From assembly GCA_002280515.1 (NCBI GenBank), contig NCEA01000024.1:1-64000 (forward strand): a DNA stretch of 64,000 bases, written 5' to 3'. The DNA is from Rhodobacterales bacterium 32-67-9 (GTDB taxonomy: Bacteria > Pseudomonadota > Alphaproteobacteria > Rhodobacterales > Rhodobacteraceae). Both the position numbers and the translations under genes were made by a program. Numbering within the stretch: the first letter of the stretch is position 1; every line of letters starts with the position of its first letter. Shown here piece by piece: positions 56,085-63,678 of the stretch. The notes below the pieces were generated by a model that was given only the letters and a program-made list of their open reading frames with translations, was not told the DNA's origin and ran no database searches.

Positions 56085-57179
56085 ATGATCCAGACACCCT
56101 TCTATCTGATCGACGCGGCAAAGCTGCGCCGCAACATGGACGTGATCGACCGGCTGCGCGCCGGCTCCGGCGCAAAGGCCCTGCTCGCACTCAAGTGCTT
56201 CGCCACCTGGTCGGCCTTCGACCTGATGCGCGACCATATGGATGGCACCACATCGTCGTCGCTTTTCGAGCTGCGGCTGGGGCGCGAGAAGTTCGGCAAG
56301 GAGACCCACGCCTATTCCGTCGCCTGGGCCGGGCATGAGATCGAAGAGGCGGTGGGCTACGCCGACAAGATCATCTTCAATTCCATCGGCCAGCTTGAGC
56401 GGTTCGACAACCAGTCGGCCTCGATTCAGCGGGGTCTGCGCCTGAACCCGCGTTTCTCGACCTCCGGCTTCGACCTCGCCGACCCCGCGCGCCCGTTCTC
56501 GCGGCTCGGCGAGTGGGACGCGGACAGGATCGCGCAGGTGATCGACCGGATCTCCGGCTTCATGATCCACTACAATTGCGAGAACCGCGATTTCGACCTT
56601 TTCGACCACCAGCTTGGCCGGATCGAGACGGAGTTTGCTCGACTTCTGGAAAAGGTGAAATGGGTCAGCCTTGGCGGTGGCATCCATTTCACCGGCGAGG
56701 GCTATCCGGTCGACGACCTTGCCGCGCGGCTGAAGGGCTTTGCCGACAAGTTCGGCGTGCAGGTCTATCTCGAACCCGGCGAGGCCGCGATCACCAATTC
56801 CACCTCGCTTGAGGTGACGGTGCTGGACCTTCTGAACAACGGCAAGGACCTTGCCATCGTGGATTCGTCGATCGAGGCGCATATGCTCGACCTCCTGATC
56901 TACCGGGAAACCGCGAAGCTGCCGCAGGAGGGCGCGCATGAATACCAGATCTGCGGCAAGTCCTGCCTTGCCGGGGACATCTTCGGCGACGCGCGGTTCC
57001 CCCACCCCCTGAACGTCGGCGACCGCATTTCGGTGGCGGATGCCGCCGGCTACACGATGGTCAAGAAAAACTGGTTCAACGGCGTCAACATGCCGTCGAT
57101 TGCGATCAGGGAGCTGGACGGCTCCATCCGTCTGGTCCGCGAGTTTGGCTACGAGGACTACGCCTCCAGCCTGTCGTGA
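56085..57179 (+). CDS. nspC: Carboxynorspermidine/carboxyspermidine decarboxylase
   Basis: A 364-residue PLP-dependent alanine-racemase-fold decarboxylase that makes norspermidine or spermidine from the carboxy form. The N-terminus PFYLIDAAKLRRNM and LALKCFATWSAFDLM supply the PLP lysine. VSLGGGIHFTGEGYP and VYLEPGEAAITN bind the phosphate, and CGKSCLAGDIFGD supplies the partner-subunit Cys/Asp of the active site. It is followed 52 bp later by the matching dehydrogenase gene. In alphaproteobacteria this pair usually makes spermidine from putrescine and aspartate semialdehyde. Confidence 0.94.
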   Translation: MIQTPFYLIDAAKLRRNMDVIDRLRAGSGAKALLALKCFATWSAFDLMRDHMDGTTSSSLFELRLGREKFGKETHAYSVAWAGHEIEEAVGYADKIIFNSIGQLERFDNQSASIQRGLRLNPRFSTSGFDLADPARPFSRLGEWDADRIAQVIDRISGFMIHYNCENRDFDLFDHQLGRIETEFARLLEKVKWVSLGGGIHFTGEGYPVDDLAARLKGFADKFGVQVYLEPGEAAITNSTSLEVTVLDLLNNGKDLAIVDSSIEAHMLDLLIYRETAKLPQEGAHEYQICGKSCLAGDIFGDARFPHPLNVGDRISVADAAGYTMVKKNWFNGVNMPSIAIRELDGSIRLVREFGYEDYASSLS

Positions 57180-57231
57180 GAGTGTCACACTCTCCCCTTC
57201 CACTGGCCTCTGGGAAAAGGAGACAGCCGAA

Positions 57232-58473
57232 GTGAAAAAGAACGTGCTGGTCATCGGTGCGGGCGGCGTCGCGCAGGTCGTGGCGCATAAATGCGCGCAG
57301 AACAACGACGTCCTCGGCGATCTCCATATCGCGAGCCGCACAAAGGCGAAATGCGACGCGATCATCGCCGGCGTGCGTGAGAAGAATGCGATGAAGGTCC
57401 CGGGCGGGTTCACCGCCCACGCGGTCGACGCGCTGGACACCGCCGCGGTCACCGACCTCATCCGCAGGACCGGTGTTCAGATCGTCATCAACGTCGGCTC
57501 GCCCTTCGTGAACATGTCGGTGATGGATGCCTGCATCGAGGCGGGCGTGGCCTATCTGGACACTGCCATCCACGAGGAACCGGACAGGATCTGCGAAACC
57601 CCGCCGTGGTACGCGAACTACGAATGGAAGAAGCGGGAGGCTTGCGAAAAGGCCGGCGTGACGGCGATCCTCGGCGTCGGCTTCGACCCCGGCGTGGTGA
57701 ACGCCTACGCCCGGTTGGCCGAGGATCAGTACCTCGACACGATCGACAGCATCGACATCGTCGATATCAACGCCGGCTCGCACGGACGCTATTTCGCGAC
57801 GAACTTCGACCCGGAGATCAACTTCCGAGAATTCACCGGCACTGTCTATTCCTGGCAGAAGGGCGCATGGCAGGAAAACGCCATGTTCGAGGTTGGCCGC
57901 GAGTGGGATCTGCCCGTCGTCGGCAAGCAGAAGGCCTACATGAGCGGCCATGACGAGGTGCATTCCCTCGCGGCCCGCTATCCTCACGCCGATGTGCGGT
58001 TCTGGATGGGTTTTGGCGACCACTACATCAACGTCTTCACCGTGCTGAAATCGCTCGGCCTGCTCTCCGAACAGCCCGTGACCACCGCCGAGGGGCTGGA
58101 GGTCGTGCCGCTGAAGGTGGTGAAAGCCGTGCTGCCCGATCCGGCAAGCCTTGCGCCCGGCTATACCGGCAAGACCTGCATCGGTGATCTGGTGAAGGGG
58201 ACCAAAGACGGCAAGCCTGCCGAGGTCTTCATCTACAACGTCGCCGATCACAAGGAGGCGTTCGAGGAGGTGGGCTCTCAGGGCATCTCCTACACCGCCG
58301 GCGTGCCCCCCGTTGCGGCGGCAATGCTGATCGCGGAGGGGACATGGGATGTGGGCCGGATGGCCAATGTCGAAGACCTCGACCCGAAGCCCTTCATCAG
58401 CCTCCTCAACCGCATCGGCCTGCCGACGCGGGTCAAGGACTCGGCAGGCGACCGGGCGGTCGATTTCGGCTGA
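57232..58473 (+). CDS. Carboxynorspermidine/carboxyspermidine dehydrogenase
   Basis: A 413-residue NADPH-dependent reductase of the saccharopine dehydrogenase family. It condenses aspartate beta-semialdehyde with a diamine to give the carboxy-polyamine. The Rossmann motif is VLVIGAGGVAQVVAHKC at the N-terminus. INVGSPFVNMSVMDACIEAGVAYLDTAIHE is the conserved substrate-side block, and ILGVGFDPGVVNAYARLA follows. The GTG start at 57232 has AAGGAGA 9 bp upstream. It is co-oriented with nspC and completes the alternative polyamine pathway. Confidence 0.93.
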   Translation: MKKNVLVIGAGGVAQVVAHKCAQNNDVLGDLHIASRTKAKCDAIIAGVREKNAMKVPGGFTAHAVDALDTAAVTDLIRRTGVQIVINVGSPFVNMSVMDACIEAGVAYLDTAIHEEPDRICETPPWYANYEWKKREACEKAGVTAILGVGFDPGVVNAYARLAEDQYLDTIDSIDIVDINAGSHGRYFATNFDPEINFREFTGTVYSWQKGAWQENAMFEVGREWDLPVVGKQKAYMSGHDEVHSLAARYPHADVRFWMGFGDHYINVFTVLKSLGLLSEQPVTTAEGLEVVPLKVVKAVLPDPASLAPGYTGKTCIGDLVKGTKDGKPAEVFIYNVADHKEAFEEVGSQGISYTAGVPPVAAAMLIAEGTWDVGRMANVEDLDPKPFISLLNRIGLPTRVKDSAGDRAVDFG

Positions 58474-58485
58474 ATCTATGGCCTG

Positions 58486-58528
58486 GTATCGCGGCGCCCG
58501 GCCCCAAGGTCGATCTCAGCCGCGATAC
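58486..58528. repeat. 10-bp inverted repeat at convergent gene ends
   Basis: GTATCGCGGC at 58486-58495 is mirrored by GCCGCGATAC at 58519-58528. The right arm lies inside the last codons of the convergent VOC gene. It may act as a bidirectional transcription stop. Confidence 0.55.
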
Positions 58529-59103
58529 GGGTCCTTCGGCCCCCGCTCCTCCGACAGCGATCCCTGCCGCCGCCTGACAAGGTTTTCGATCGCATCGGCA
58601 AGGTGGACCTCGGCTATATTATACTCTCCCCGCGCCACGCGGATCAGATGCGCCTCGTGCAGGACATCGGCGTGGGAGAAGCCGAACGGCGGCTCGAACC
58701 GGTAGCTGGCAAGCTCGATCAGGAAGCCCAGCGGGTCGCGGAAATAGATCGAATCCATGAAGCCGCGATCCTTGACGCCGGAATGGCTGATCCCCCGCTC
58801 GTCCAGCCGCTCGACGGTTTGCGAGAAGACCGCGCGCGACACCGAGAGGGCGAGGTGATGCACCTCCCCCGGCGCCGCCCGTTTCGGCTTTGGATCGGCC
58901 ACCCTGTCCTCGTTGGTGAAGACGGTGATGAGCCGGCCGTCGCCGGGGTCGAAGTAAAGATGCCCCTCGCCGGGATTGTCGAGGTTCGGCTGGTCGAAGA
59001 CGAAGGGCATCCCCAGAAGCCCTTCCCAGAAGTCGATCGACGTCTGACGGTCCGCCCCCATCAGCGTGATGTGATGAACTCCCTGAACCTGCAACTTGCG
59101 CAT
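58516..59103 (-). CDS. VOC-family (glyoxalase/dioxygenase-fold) protein
   Basis: A 195-residue vicinal oxygen chelate protein. It has VHHITLMGADRQTSIDFWEGLLGMPFVF at the start and a repeated half VHHLALSVSRAVFSQTVERL. The metal ligands are the His residues of these halves and a Glu in FLIELASYRF. Its SIYFRDPLGFLIE segment resembles ring-cleaving dioxygenase and glyoxalase relatives. The substrate is not known. ATG 59103 has GGGGAGGTG 7 bp upstream; GTG 59112 is an alternative. Confidence 0.85.
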   Translation of the reverse strand: MRKLQVQGVHHITLMGADRQTSIDFWEGLLGMPFVFDQPNLDNPGEGHLYFDPGDGRLITVFTNEDRVADPKPKRAAPGEVHHLALSVSRAVFSQTVERLDERGISHSGVKDRGFMDSIYFRDPLGFLIELASYRFEPPFGFSHADVLHEAHLIRVARGEYNIAEVHLADAIENLVRRRQGSLSEERGPKDPYRG

Positions 59104-59161
59104 TGTCGGCACCTCCCCGGGATGGAGCTTGGCATAGCGACGCAGTCCTGGCCAAGGAAGG

Positions 59162-59237
59162 TGGCGGCCCCGACAGGATTCGAACCTGTGACCTACCGCT
59201 TAGGAGGCGGTCGCTCTATCCCCTGAGCTACGGGGCC
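59162..59237 (-). tRNA. tRNA-Arg (anticodon CCT)
   Basis: The minus strand folds into a full cloverleaf. The 7-bp acceptor stem pairs GGCCCCG with CGGGGCC, and the D arm contains TAGCTCAGGGGATAGAGC. The anticodon arm is ACCGC-CTCCTAA-GCGGT, and the T arm is ACAGG-TTCGAAT-CCTGT. CCA is encoded at 59162-59164. Loop CTCCTAA gives anticodon CCT, reading AGG. Confidence 0.97.
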
Positions 59238-59528
59238 CGGCAACCGGTCAAAGCACCGGCGCGAACCTTCCGATGCCGGCCCTCGGCCTGTCATCGCCGG
59301 TTCTGGATAGTGATCCGCCACCGGTTTGGCAAGCTTGGCGCCCGATGCTCTTCGGGGCAGCCGAATGGCGATGGTCGGTTTCAACATGGCCTGATCCGGG
59401 CGGGCGGCACGGCGGAACCGGTCCACTCTTGCACGCTCTTTGGCGCAAATGACACTGGCTCATCTTTGCTTGGACAAGCCCTGCTTTGGCGCTAATCAGG
59501 GACAACGCAACATTCGCGGGGAATTTTC
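59238..59528. other. Intergenic region between tRNA-Arg and the LacI-type gene
   Basis: This ~290-bp region supplies the tRNA promoter (minus) and the promoter of the LacI-type regulator (plus). No integrase, direct repeat of the tRNA end, or gene was found in it. An operator for the regulator may be present but could not be picked out. Confidence 0.4.
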
Positions 59529-60563
59529 GTGGCCAGCAACGGACCAGCCGAATCGCGCCGGACATTGACATTGCGCGACGTGTCCGAAGCCTCCGGAGTA
59601 TCGGAGATGACGGTCAGCCGCGTGCTGCGCAATCGCGGCGACGTATCGGCCTCCACCCGCGAACGGGTCCTCGACGCGGCCAAACGCCTTGGCTACGTTC
59701 CCAACAAGATTGCCGGCGCGCTGGCCTCGCAGCGGGTTAATCTCGTCGCGGTGATCGTCCCCTCGCTGTCGAACCTGGTCTTTCCCGAGGTCCTGAGCGG
59801 CATTTCCGAAGAACTGGAGGACAGCGGCCTTCAGCCGGTCTTCGGCGTCACCAACTATTCCGGCGAACGCGAAGAGGCCGCGCTTTATGAGATGCTCTCC
59901 TGGCGCCCCTCGGGGGTGATCGTCGCCGGGCTGGAGCATACTGACGCCGCCCGCGCGATGATGAAGAATTCCGGCATTCCGATCGTCGAGATCATGGATG
60001 TCGACGGAGAGGCTGTCGACTCGGTCGTCGGCATCTCGCACCGCCGGGCGGGCGAGGAGATGGCCCGCGCCATCGTCGCCGCCGGCTATCGCCGCATCGG
60101 CTTTCTCGGCACCAAGATGCCGCACGACCACCGCGCCCGCAAACGGCTCGAAGGGTTCGAGGCGGGGCTGAAGGACGCCGGCATCACCCTTGCCGACCGG
60201 GAATTCTATTCCGGCGGCTCGGCTCTGCTGAAGGGGCGGGAAATGACGGAGGCGATGCTCGAACGCTCTCCGGATCTCGATTTCCTCTATTACTCCAACG
60301 ACATGATCGGCGCCGGCGGGCTGCTCTATTGCCTCGAGAAAGGTATCGACGTGCCCGAACGACTGGGCCTGGCCGGGTTCAACGGGGTGGATCTTCTCGA
60401 CGGATTGCCGCGCCGGCTTGCGACAATGGATGCCTGCCGGCACGAAATCGGCCGCCGCGCCGCCGCGATCATCGCCGGACACAGCGACAGCGGGTTGATC
60501 GGCGGAGAACGGGTCGAATTGACGCCGGTGCTGCAACTCGGCGATACGATCCGAAGGCGCTGA
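59529..60563 (+). CDS. LacI/GntR-type transcriptional regulator
   Basis: A 344-residue LacI-family repressor. The N-terminal helix-turn-helix reads LTLRDVSEASGVSEMTVSRVLRN, followed by the hinge helix GYVPNKIAGALASQRVNLVAVIVP. A periplasmic-binding-like effector domain (about 70-340) includes GVIVAGLEH, GRE and YYSNDMIGAGGLLYCLEKG. It is most like gluconate repressor GntR within the family. The target genes are not adjacent, since both neighbours are unrelated (tRNA and cobF). GTG 59529 is the start. Confidence 0.88.
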   Translation: MASNGPAESRRTLTLRDVSEASGVSEMTVSRVLRNRGDVSASTRERVLDAAKRLGYVPNKIAGALASQRVNLVAVIVPSLSNLVFPEVLSGISEELEDSGLQPVFGVTNYSGEREEAALYEMLSWRPSGVIVAGLEHTDAARAMMKNSGIPIVEIMDVDGEAVDSVVGISHRRAGEEMARAIVAAGYRRIGFLGTKMPHDHRARKRLEGFEAGLKDAGITLADREFYSGGSALLKGREMTEAMLERSPDLDFLYYSNDMIGAGGLLYCLEKGIDVPERLGLAGFNGVDLLDGLPRRLATMDACRHEIGRRAAAIIAGHSDSGLIGGERVELTPVLQLGDTIRRR

Positions 60564-60588
60564 CGGCACGACGTCAAACAGCCCGCAG

Positions 60589-61341
60589 TCAGCCGCGCCG
60601 CAGGATATAGATATCCATGATCCAGCCATGTCGCGCCCGCGCCTCGGCCCGCGTGGTGACGATCTTCGCCGCCGTTTCACCAAGCGGACCGGACAGGGTG
60701 ATCGCCTCTTCCATGCCGACATAGGCCCCCCACCAGATCGTCACGCCCTCGGGCGGAACCGTCCGGAACGAGCATTCGCCGTCGAGCATCACGGCGAGCG
60801 TATCGACGCCATCGGGCCAGCCGTCTTCTCGCAGCCGGCGCCCCGTGGTCACGAGGAAGGGCGCGCCGATTTCGTTGATCGGGATCGCATGGGCGGCGGT
60901 CAGAGCCTGAAGCGAGGTGATGCCGGGGATGACCCGGATCGAAATCTCGAGGTCGCTGCCGACCCGGCCGGCGATGCGCAACGTGCTGTCGTAGAGCGAG
61001 GGGTCGCCCCAGACCAGAAGCGCGACCCGGCCCGTGCGGCCGATTTCGGCAAGGATAGTGTGTTTCCAGACCTCCGCGATCGCGTCGTGCCAGGCATCGA
61101 CGCCGGCGTGATAGTCCCGATTGGCGGCATCACGGACCGGCAGGTCGAACTCGGCGATGCGCGTTTCGGGGTTGGTCAGGACATCGGCGCAGATCGCGCG
61201 GCGAAGCTCGGCCAGATCGGCCTTCGACGTGCCCTTGCGCGGGATCATCACCAGATCGGCCGAATTCAACGCCTTGATCGCCTGAAGGGTCAGGTGATCG
61301 GGATTGCCCGTTCCGATACCGATGAGAAGAAGTTCGATCAT
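60589..61341 (-). CDS. cobF: Precorrin-6A synthase (deacetylating) CobF
   Basis: A 250-residue SAM-dependent methyltransferase of the aerobic cobalamin pathway. It methylates precorrin-5 at C-1 with loss of the acetyl group. The N-terminus LLLIGIGTGNPDHLTLQAI is the tetrapyrrole-methylase signature, VALLVWGDPSLYDSTLRI is the second motif, and RVIPGITSLQALTAAHAIP the third. Its length matches CobF. The gene is last in the cbtB-cbtA-cobF segment behind the cobalamin riboswitch and converges with the LacI-type gene. Confidence 0.95.
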   Translation of the reverse strand: MIELLLIGIGTGNPDHLTLQAIKALNSADLVMIPRKGTSKADLAELRRAICADVLTNPETRIAEFDLPVRDAANRDYHAGVDAWHDAIAEVWKHTILAEIGRTGRVALLVWGDPSLYDSTLRIAGRVGSDLEISIRVIPGITSLQALTAAHAIPINEIGAPFLVTTGRRLREDGWPDGVDTLAVMLDGECSFRTVPPEGVTIWWGAYVGMEEAITLSGPLGETAAKIVTTRAEARARHGWIMDIYILRRG

Positions 61342-61398
61342 CGCACCCCCGAAGGCAGGACACCCCGCGCAAAGCCATGCGCGGGGTCTTGGTTCACG

Positions 61399-62121
61399 TT
61401 ACGCGGGCGCCTTCGCCCAGAGCTGCCCGGCGATCCAGCCGAGGGCCGCCCAGGCGACGAACCCGATGCCAAGCGCCCGGGCCACGAATTCGCCCGCCAG
61501 TTCCGGCGGCGCGACGCCGTAGAACTCGTCCGGACGCGGCGCGCCGATCACATGCGGCGCGGCGAGCAGGGCACCGGCCGCCAGGGCTGGCACGAAGCCG
61601 CGTCCGAAGGCAAAAAGCGCCAGCGCCGCACCGGTCGCGATCACCGTGCCGAAGTACCAGATCTGTCGATCGGTCAGGTCGGCCGCGGCCGATCCCGGCA
61701 GTTCCGGCGGCAAGCCCATCGCTGGCGCCAGATGGAACGCCGCGTAGCCCGCGAGGCCCCAGAGCAGACCGTCCCGCGCGCGCACCTCCTGCCCGAGTTG
61801 CGCGGCCAGTGCGAAGCCGGCCATCAGCAAAAGGCCGTATCCGGAATAGGTGAGCCCGGTAAAGAGCACGGTCAGCACGTTGCGGCTGGCACCGCCGCCG
61901 TCCCCGTTTCCGCCATGATCATCGGCCGCCTCGCCGGCGGCGTGGGAGTGGCCCGGCTCGGCCGGCGCATCTCCAGCGCCTGCAAAGTGGACCAGCACCC
62001 CGGTTTCATAATCCTCACCCAGGAGAATAAGCTCCTGCATGAAAGCGAAATGCAGCAGGGCCGCAAGCAGCCCCGCCGCAAAGCCGGCGATAAGCCCGCC
62101 GGCCAGCATGCGTTGAATCAT
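61399..62121 (-). CDS. cbtA: CbtA family cobalt transporter subunit
   Basis: A 240-residue membrane protein with about five to six transmembrane helices. It starts MIQRMLAGGLIAGFAAGLLAALLHFAFMQELI. A His-rich soluble loop (EPGHSHAAGEAADDHGG) follows the first helix and may bind cobalt. Later helices contain FGTVIATGAALALFAFGR and the C-terminal GIGFVAWAALGWIAGQLW. CbtA is a predicted cobalt importer found under B12 riboswitch control with CbtB. The start is at 62121, 22 bp after cbtB. Confidence 0.88.
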   Translation of the reverse strand: MIQRMLAGGLIAGFAAGLLAALLHFAFMQELILLGEDYETGVLVHFAGAGDAPAEPGHSHAAGEAADDHGGNGDGGGASRNVLTVLFTGLTYSGYGLLLMAGFALAAQLGQEVRARDGLLWGLAGYAAFHLAPAMGLPPELPGSAAADLTDRQIWYFGTVIATGAALALFAFGRGFVPALAAGALLAAPHVIGAPRPDEFYGVAPPELAGEFVARALGIGFVAWAALGWIAGQLWAKAPA

Positions 62122-62143
62122 CGGTTCGGACTGTCCGGCCAGC

Positions 62144-62314
62144 TCAGTGGCAGGGGAAACCGGTCGCGTGGCGCACGTCATGCGCGGCGTCATGCAAGGT
62201 CGCCGACTGGGCGTGGCCTGCGACGAACAGGACCGTGGCGCCGACGAGGGCGACGAAGACGATGGACAGAAGCCCGGTGGACGTCTTGGCGGCGGGATGG
62301 GTGGTCGCGTACAT
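62144..62314 (-). CDS. cbtB: CbtB family cobalt transporter subunit
   Basis: A 56-residue one-helix protein (TGLLSIVFVALVGATVLFVAGHAQ) ending in a His-rich tail, HDAAHDVRHATGFPCH, which is the CbtB signature and probably a metal site. ATG 62314 has AAGGAG 6 bp upstream. It is the first gene behind the riboswitch and partners CbtA. Confidence 0.9.
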   Translation of the reverse strand: MYATTHPAAKTSTGLLSIVFVALVGATVLFVAGHAQSATLHDAAHDVRHATGFPCH

Positions 62315-62365
62315 GTGTCTCTCCTTGCCGTCACACCCGACGGCGTTCGCGTTGCCTTCACGCAT

Positions 62366-62525
62366 GGCCGGTCTCCTGACTTGCGGGTCGCTGCGTGCCT
62401 TCCGCCTTCCCGGGGGTCGCCCCCAGTGGCTATTGGAAAGCCGCTCGCCGCTTACAGTCGCGGGGGCGGTTGAGGCTTCGGGTGCCGCCTTTGGTCCACC
62501 CTACCCCATTCCCGTTTCGGTCCGG
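62366..62525 (-). promoter_or_regulatory. Cobalamin (B12) riboswitch upstream of cbtB
   Basis: On the minus strand the conserved cobalamin-riboswitch blocks appear in order: GGGAATGGGGTAGGGTGG, CCCCCGCGACTGTAAGCGG, GCCACTG, GGGAAGGCGGAAGGC and AGTCAGGAGACCGGCC. The last block ends about 50 bp before the cbtB start, room for an expression platform. It should reduce cbtB, cbtA and probably cobF expression when cobalamin is abundant. Confidence 0.93.
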
Positions 62526-62638
62526 ACGCTTTGCGCCGATCGGACACCATGCCCTTCCATCTGCCAGCATGCGGGGCGTCGGGTCAAGGCGGATTGCGCC
62601 ACGGGATCGGCATATTGCGACCTTGGCGCGCCGCCGCC

Positions 62639-62959
62639 TCAGCCCGGAATGCGGGCGAGTGCCTTTTCCCGCAGGCTGCCAAGCGGGCGTGCATCGGCCA
62701 GCGTGCCATCGGGAGAGGCCGCGTAGAGCCGCAGGAAGGTGAGCAGGTTCGGCAAATCGTCCCCCGTCACGTCGCCGAAAAGATAGGCCGTCTTTCCCGA
62801 CGCGCGGAACGCGACCGTCGAAGGGCGGGTGCAGCCGGACATGCAGTCGGTTTCCCGCACCTCGCACCCGAGGTCGGCAGCGGCGGTTTTCAGCAAGGAT
62901 GCCAGACCGGCCTCCCCCGCCGGGCAGGTCCGGCAGACGGTGACGGTGATCCGGCTCAT
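62639..62959 (-). CDS. DUF1636 family protein (thioredoxin-like ferredoxin fold)
   Basis: A 106-residue protein with TVTVCRTCPAG at the N-terminus and GCEVRETDCMSGCTRPSTVAF in the middle. The four cysteines (CRTC, and two in DCMSGC) are placed as in (2Fe-2S) thioredoxin-like ferredoxins. DUF1636 genes are commonly found in cobalamin loci, where their job is unproven; metal handling is a fair guess. The ATG lies in a 4-bp overlap with the stop of cobA. Confidence 0.88.
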   Translation of the reverse strand: MSRITVTVCRTCPAGEAGLASLLKTAAADLGCEVRETDCMSGCTRPSTVAFRASGKTAYLFGDVTGDDLPNLLTFLRLYAASPDGTLADARPLGSLREKALARIPG

Positions 62960-63678
62960 CCCCCCTCCGCGAGCGGGCCGAGAAGGATCAGCGCCGGGCC
63001 ATCCGACGCCTCCTCCGCGATCAGCCGCTCCATCGTGGCAAGGGTGCCGCGCACCAGCTTCTGCTCGGGGGTAGAGACGCTTTCTGCCAGAAGCGCCGGG
63101 GTCTCCGCCGCCAGTCCGGCGCCCTGAAGCCGGCGGGCAAGCTCGGCGAAGGTGCGCTTGCCCATGAAGACGACCGTCGTCGCGGTCGGGTCGGCAAGGG
63201 CGGCGAGGTTGAGGTCCTCCGGCAGCGCGCCGGTCACGTCATGGCCGGTCACGAACTGCACCCGCCGCGCGGTCAGCCTGCGGGTCAGGGGAATGCCTGC
63301 GGCGGCGGCGGCGGCCATCGCCGAGGTCACGCCGGGGATGATCTCGTACCCGATGCCCTCGCCGCGCACCGCGATGATCTCTTCCTCCAGCCGGCCGAAC
63401 ATCCCGCAATCGCCGGATTTCAGCCGGACCACCTTCGCCCCGGTCCGGGCATAGTCGATCAAGAGCCGGTTGACGTGATCCTGCCGGGCGGAGGGACGGC
63501 CCGCCCGCTTGCCGACACCGACAAGATCCGCCCCCGGATGGGCATGCGAAAGGATCGGACCCGACGAAAGGTCGTCGAAAAGGATCACATCAGCGGCCTG
63601 CAATCGCGCGACGGCCCGCACGGTCAGAAGCTCCGGATCGCCGGGGCCGGACGAGACGAAACTGACGAAGCCGTTCAT
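62956..63678 (-). CDS. cobA: Uroporphyrinogen-III C-methyltransferase
   Basis: A 240-residue SUMT that makes precorrin-2 from uroporphyrinogen III, committing it to cobalamin or siroheme. It begins FVSSGPGDPELLTVRAVARLQAADVILFDDL, the classic signature, and contains VRLKSGDCGMFGRLEEE (usually GGDPxxFGR), EIIPGVTSAMAAAAAAGIPLTRR and FMGKRTFAELA. The GDCGMFGR variant of the usual GDPFxFGR is worth noting: Pro to Cys-Gly. It overlaps both neighbours (cobB by 4 bp, DUF1636 by 4 bp). Confidence 0.92.
   Translation of the reverse strand: MNGFVSFVSSGPGDPELLTVRAVARLQAADVILFDDLSSGPILSHAHPGADLVGVGKRAGRPSARQDHVNRLLIDYARTGAKVVRLKSGDCGMFGRLEEEIIAVRGEGIGYEIIPGVTSAMAAAAAAGIPLTRRLTARRVQFVTGHDVTGALPEDLNLAALADPTATTVVFMGKRTFAELARRLQGAGLAAETPALLAESVSTPEQKLVRGTLATMERLIAEEASDGPALILLGPLAEGG

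Noticed and set aside
59162-59237. tRNA-Arg as an integration site
   Set aside because: No integrase, no repeated tRNA 3' end and no cargo genes are seen on either side.
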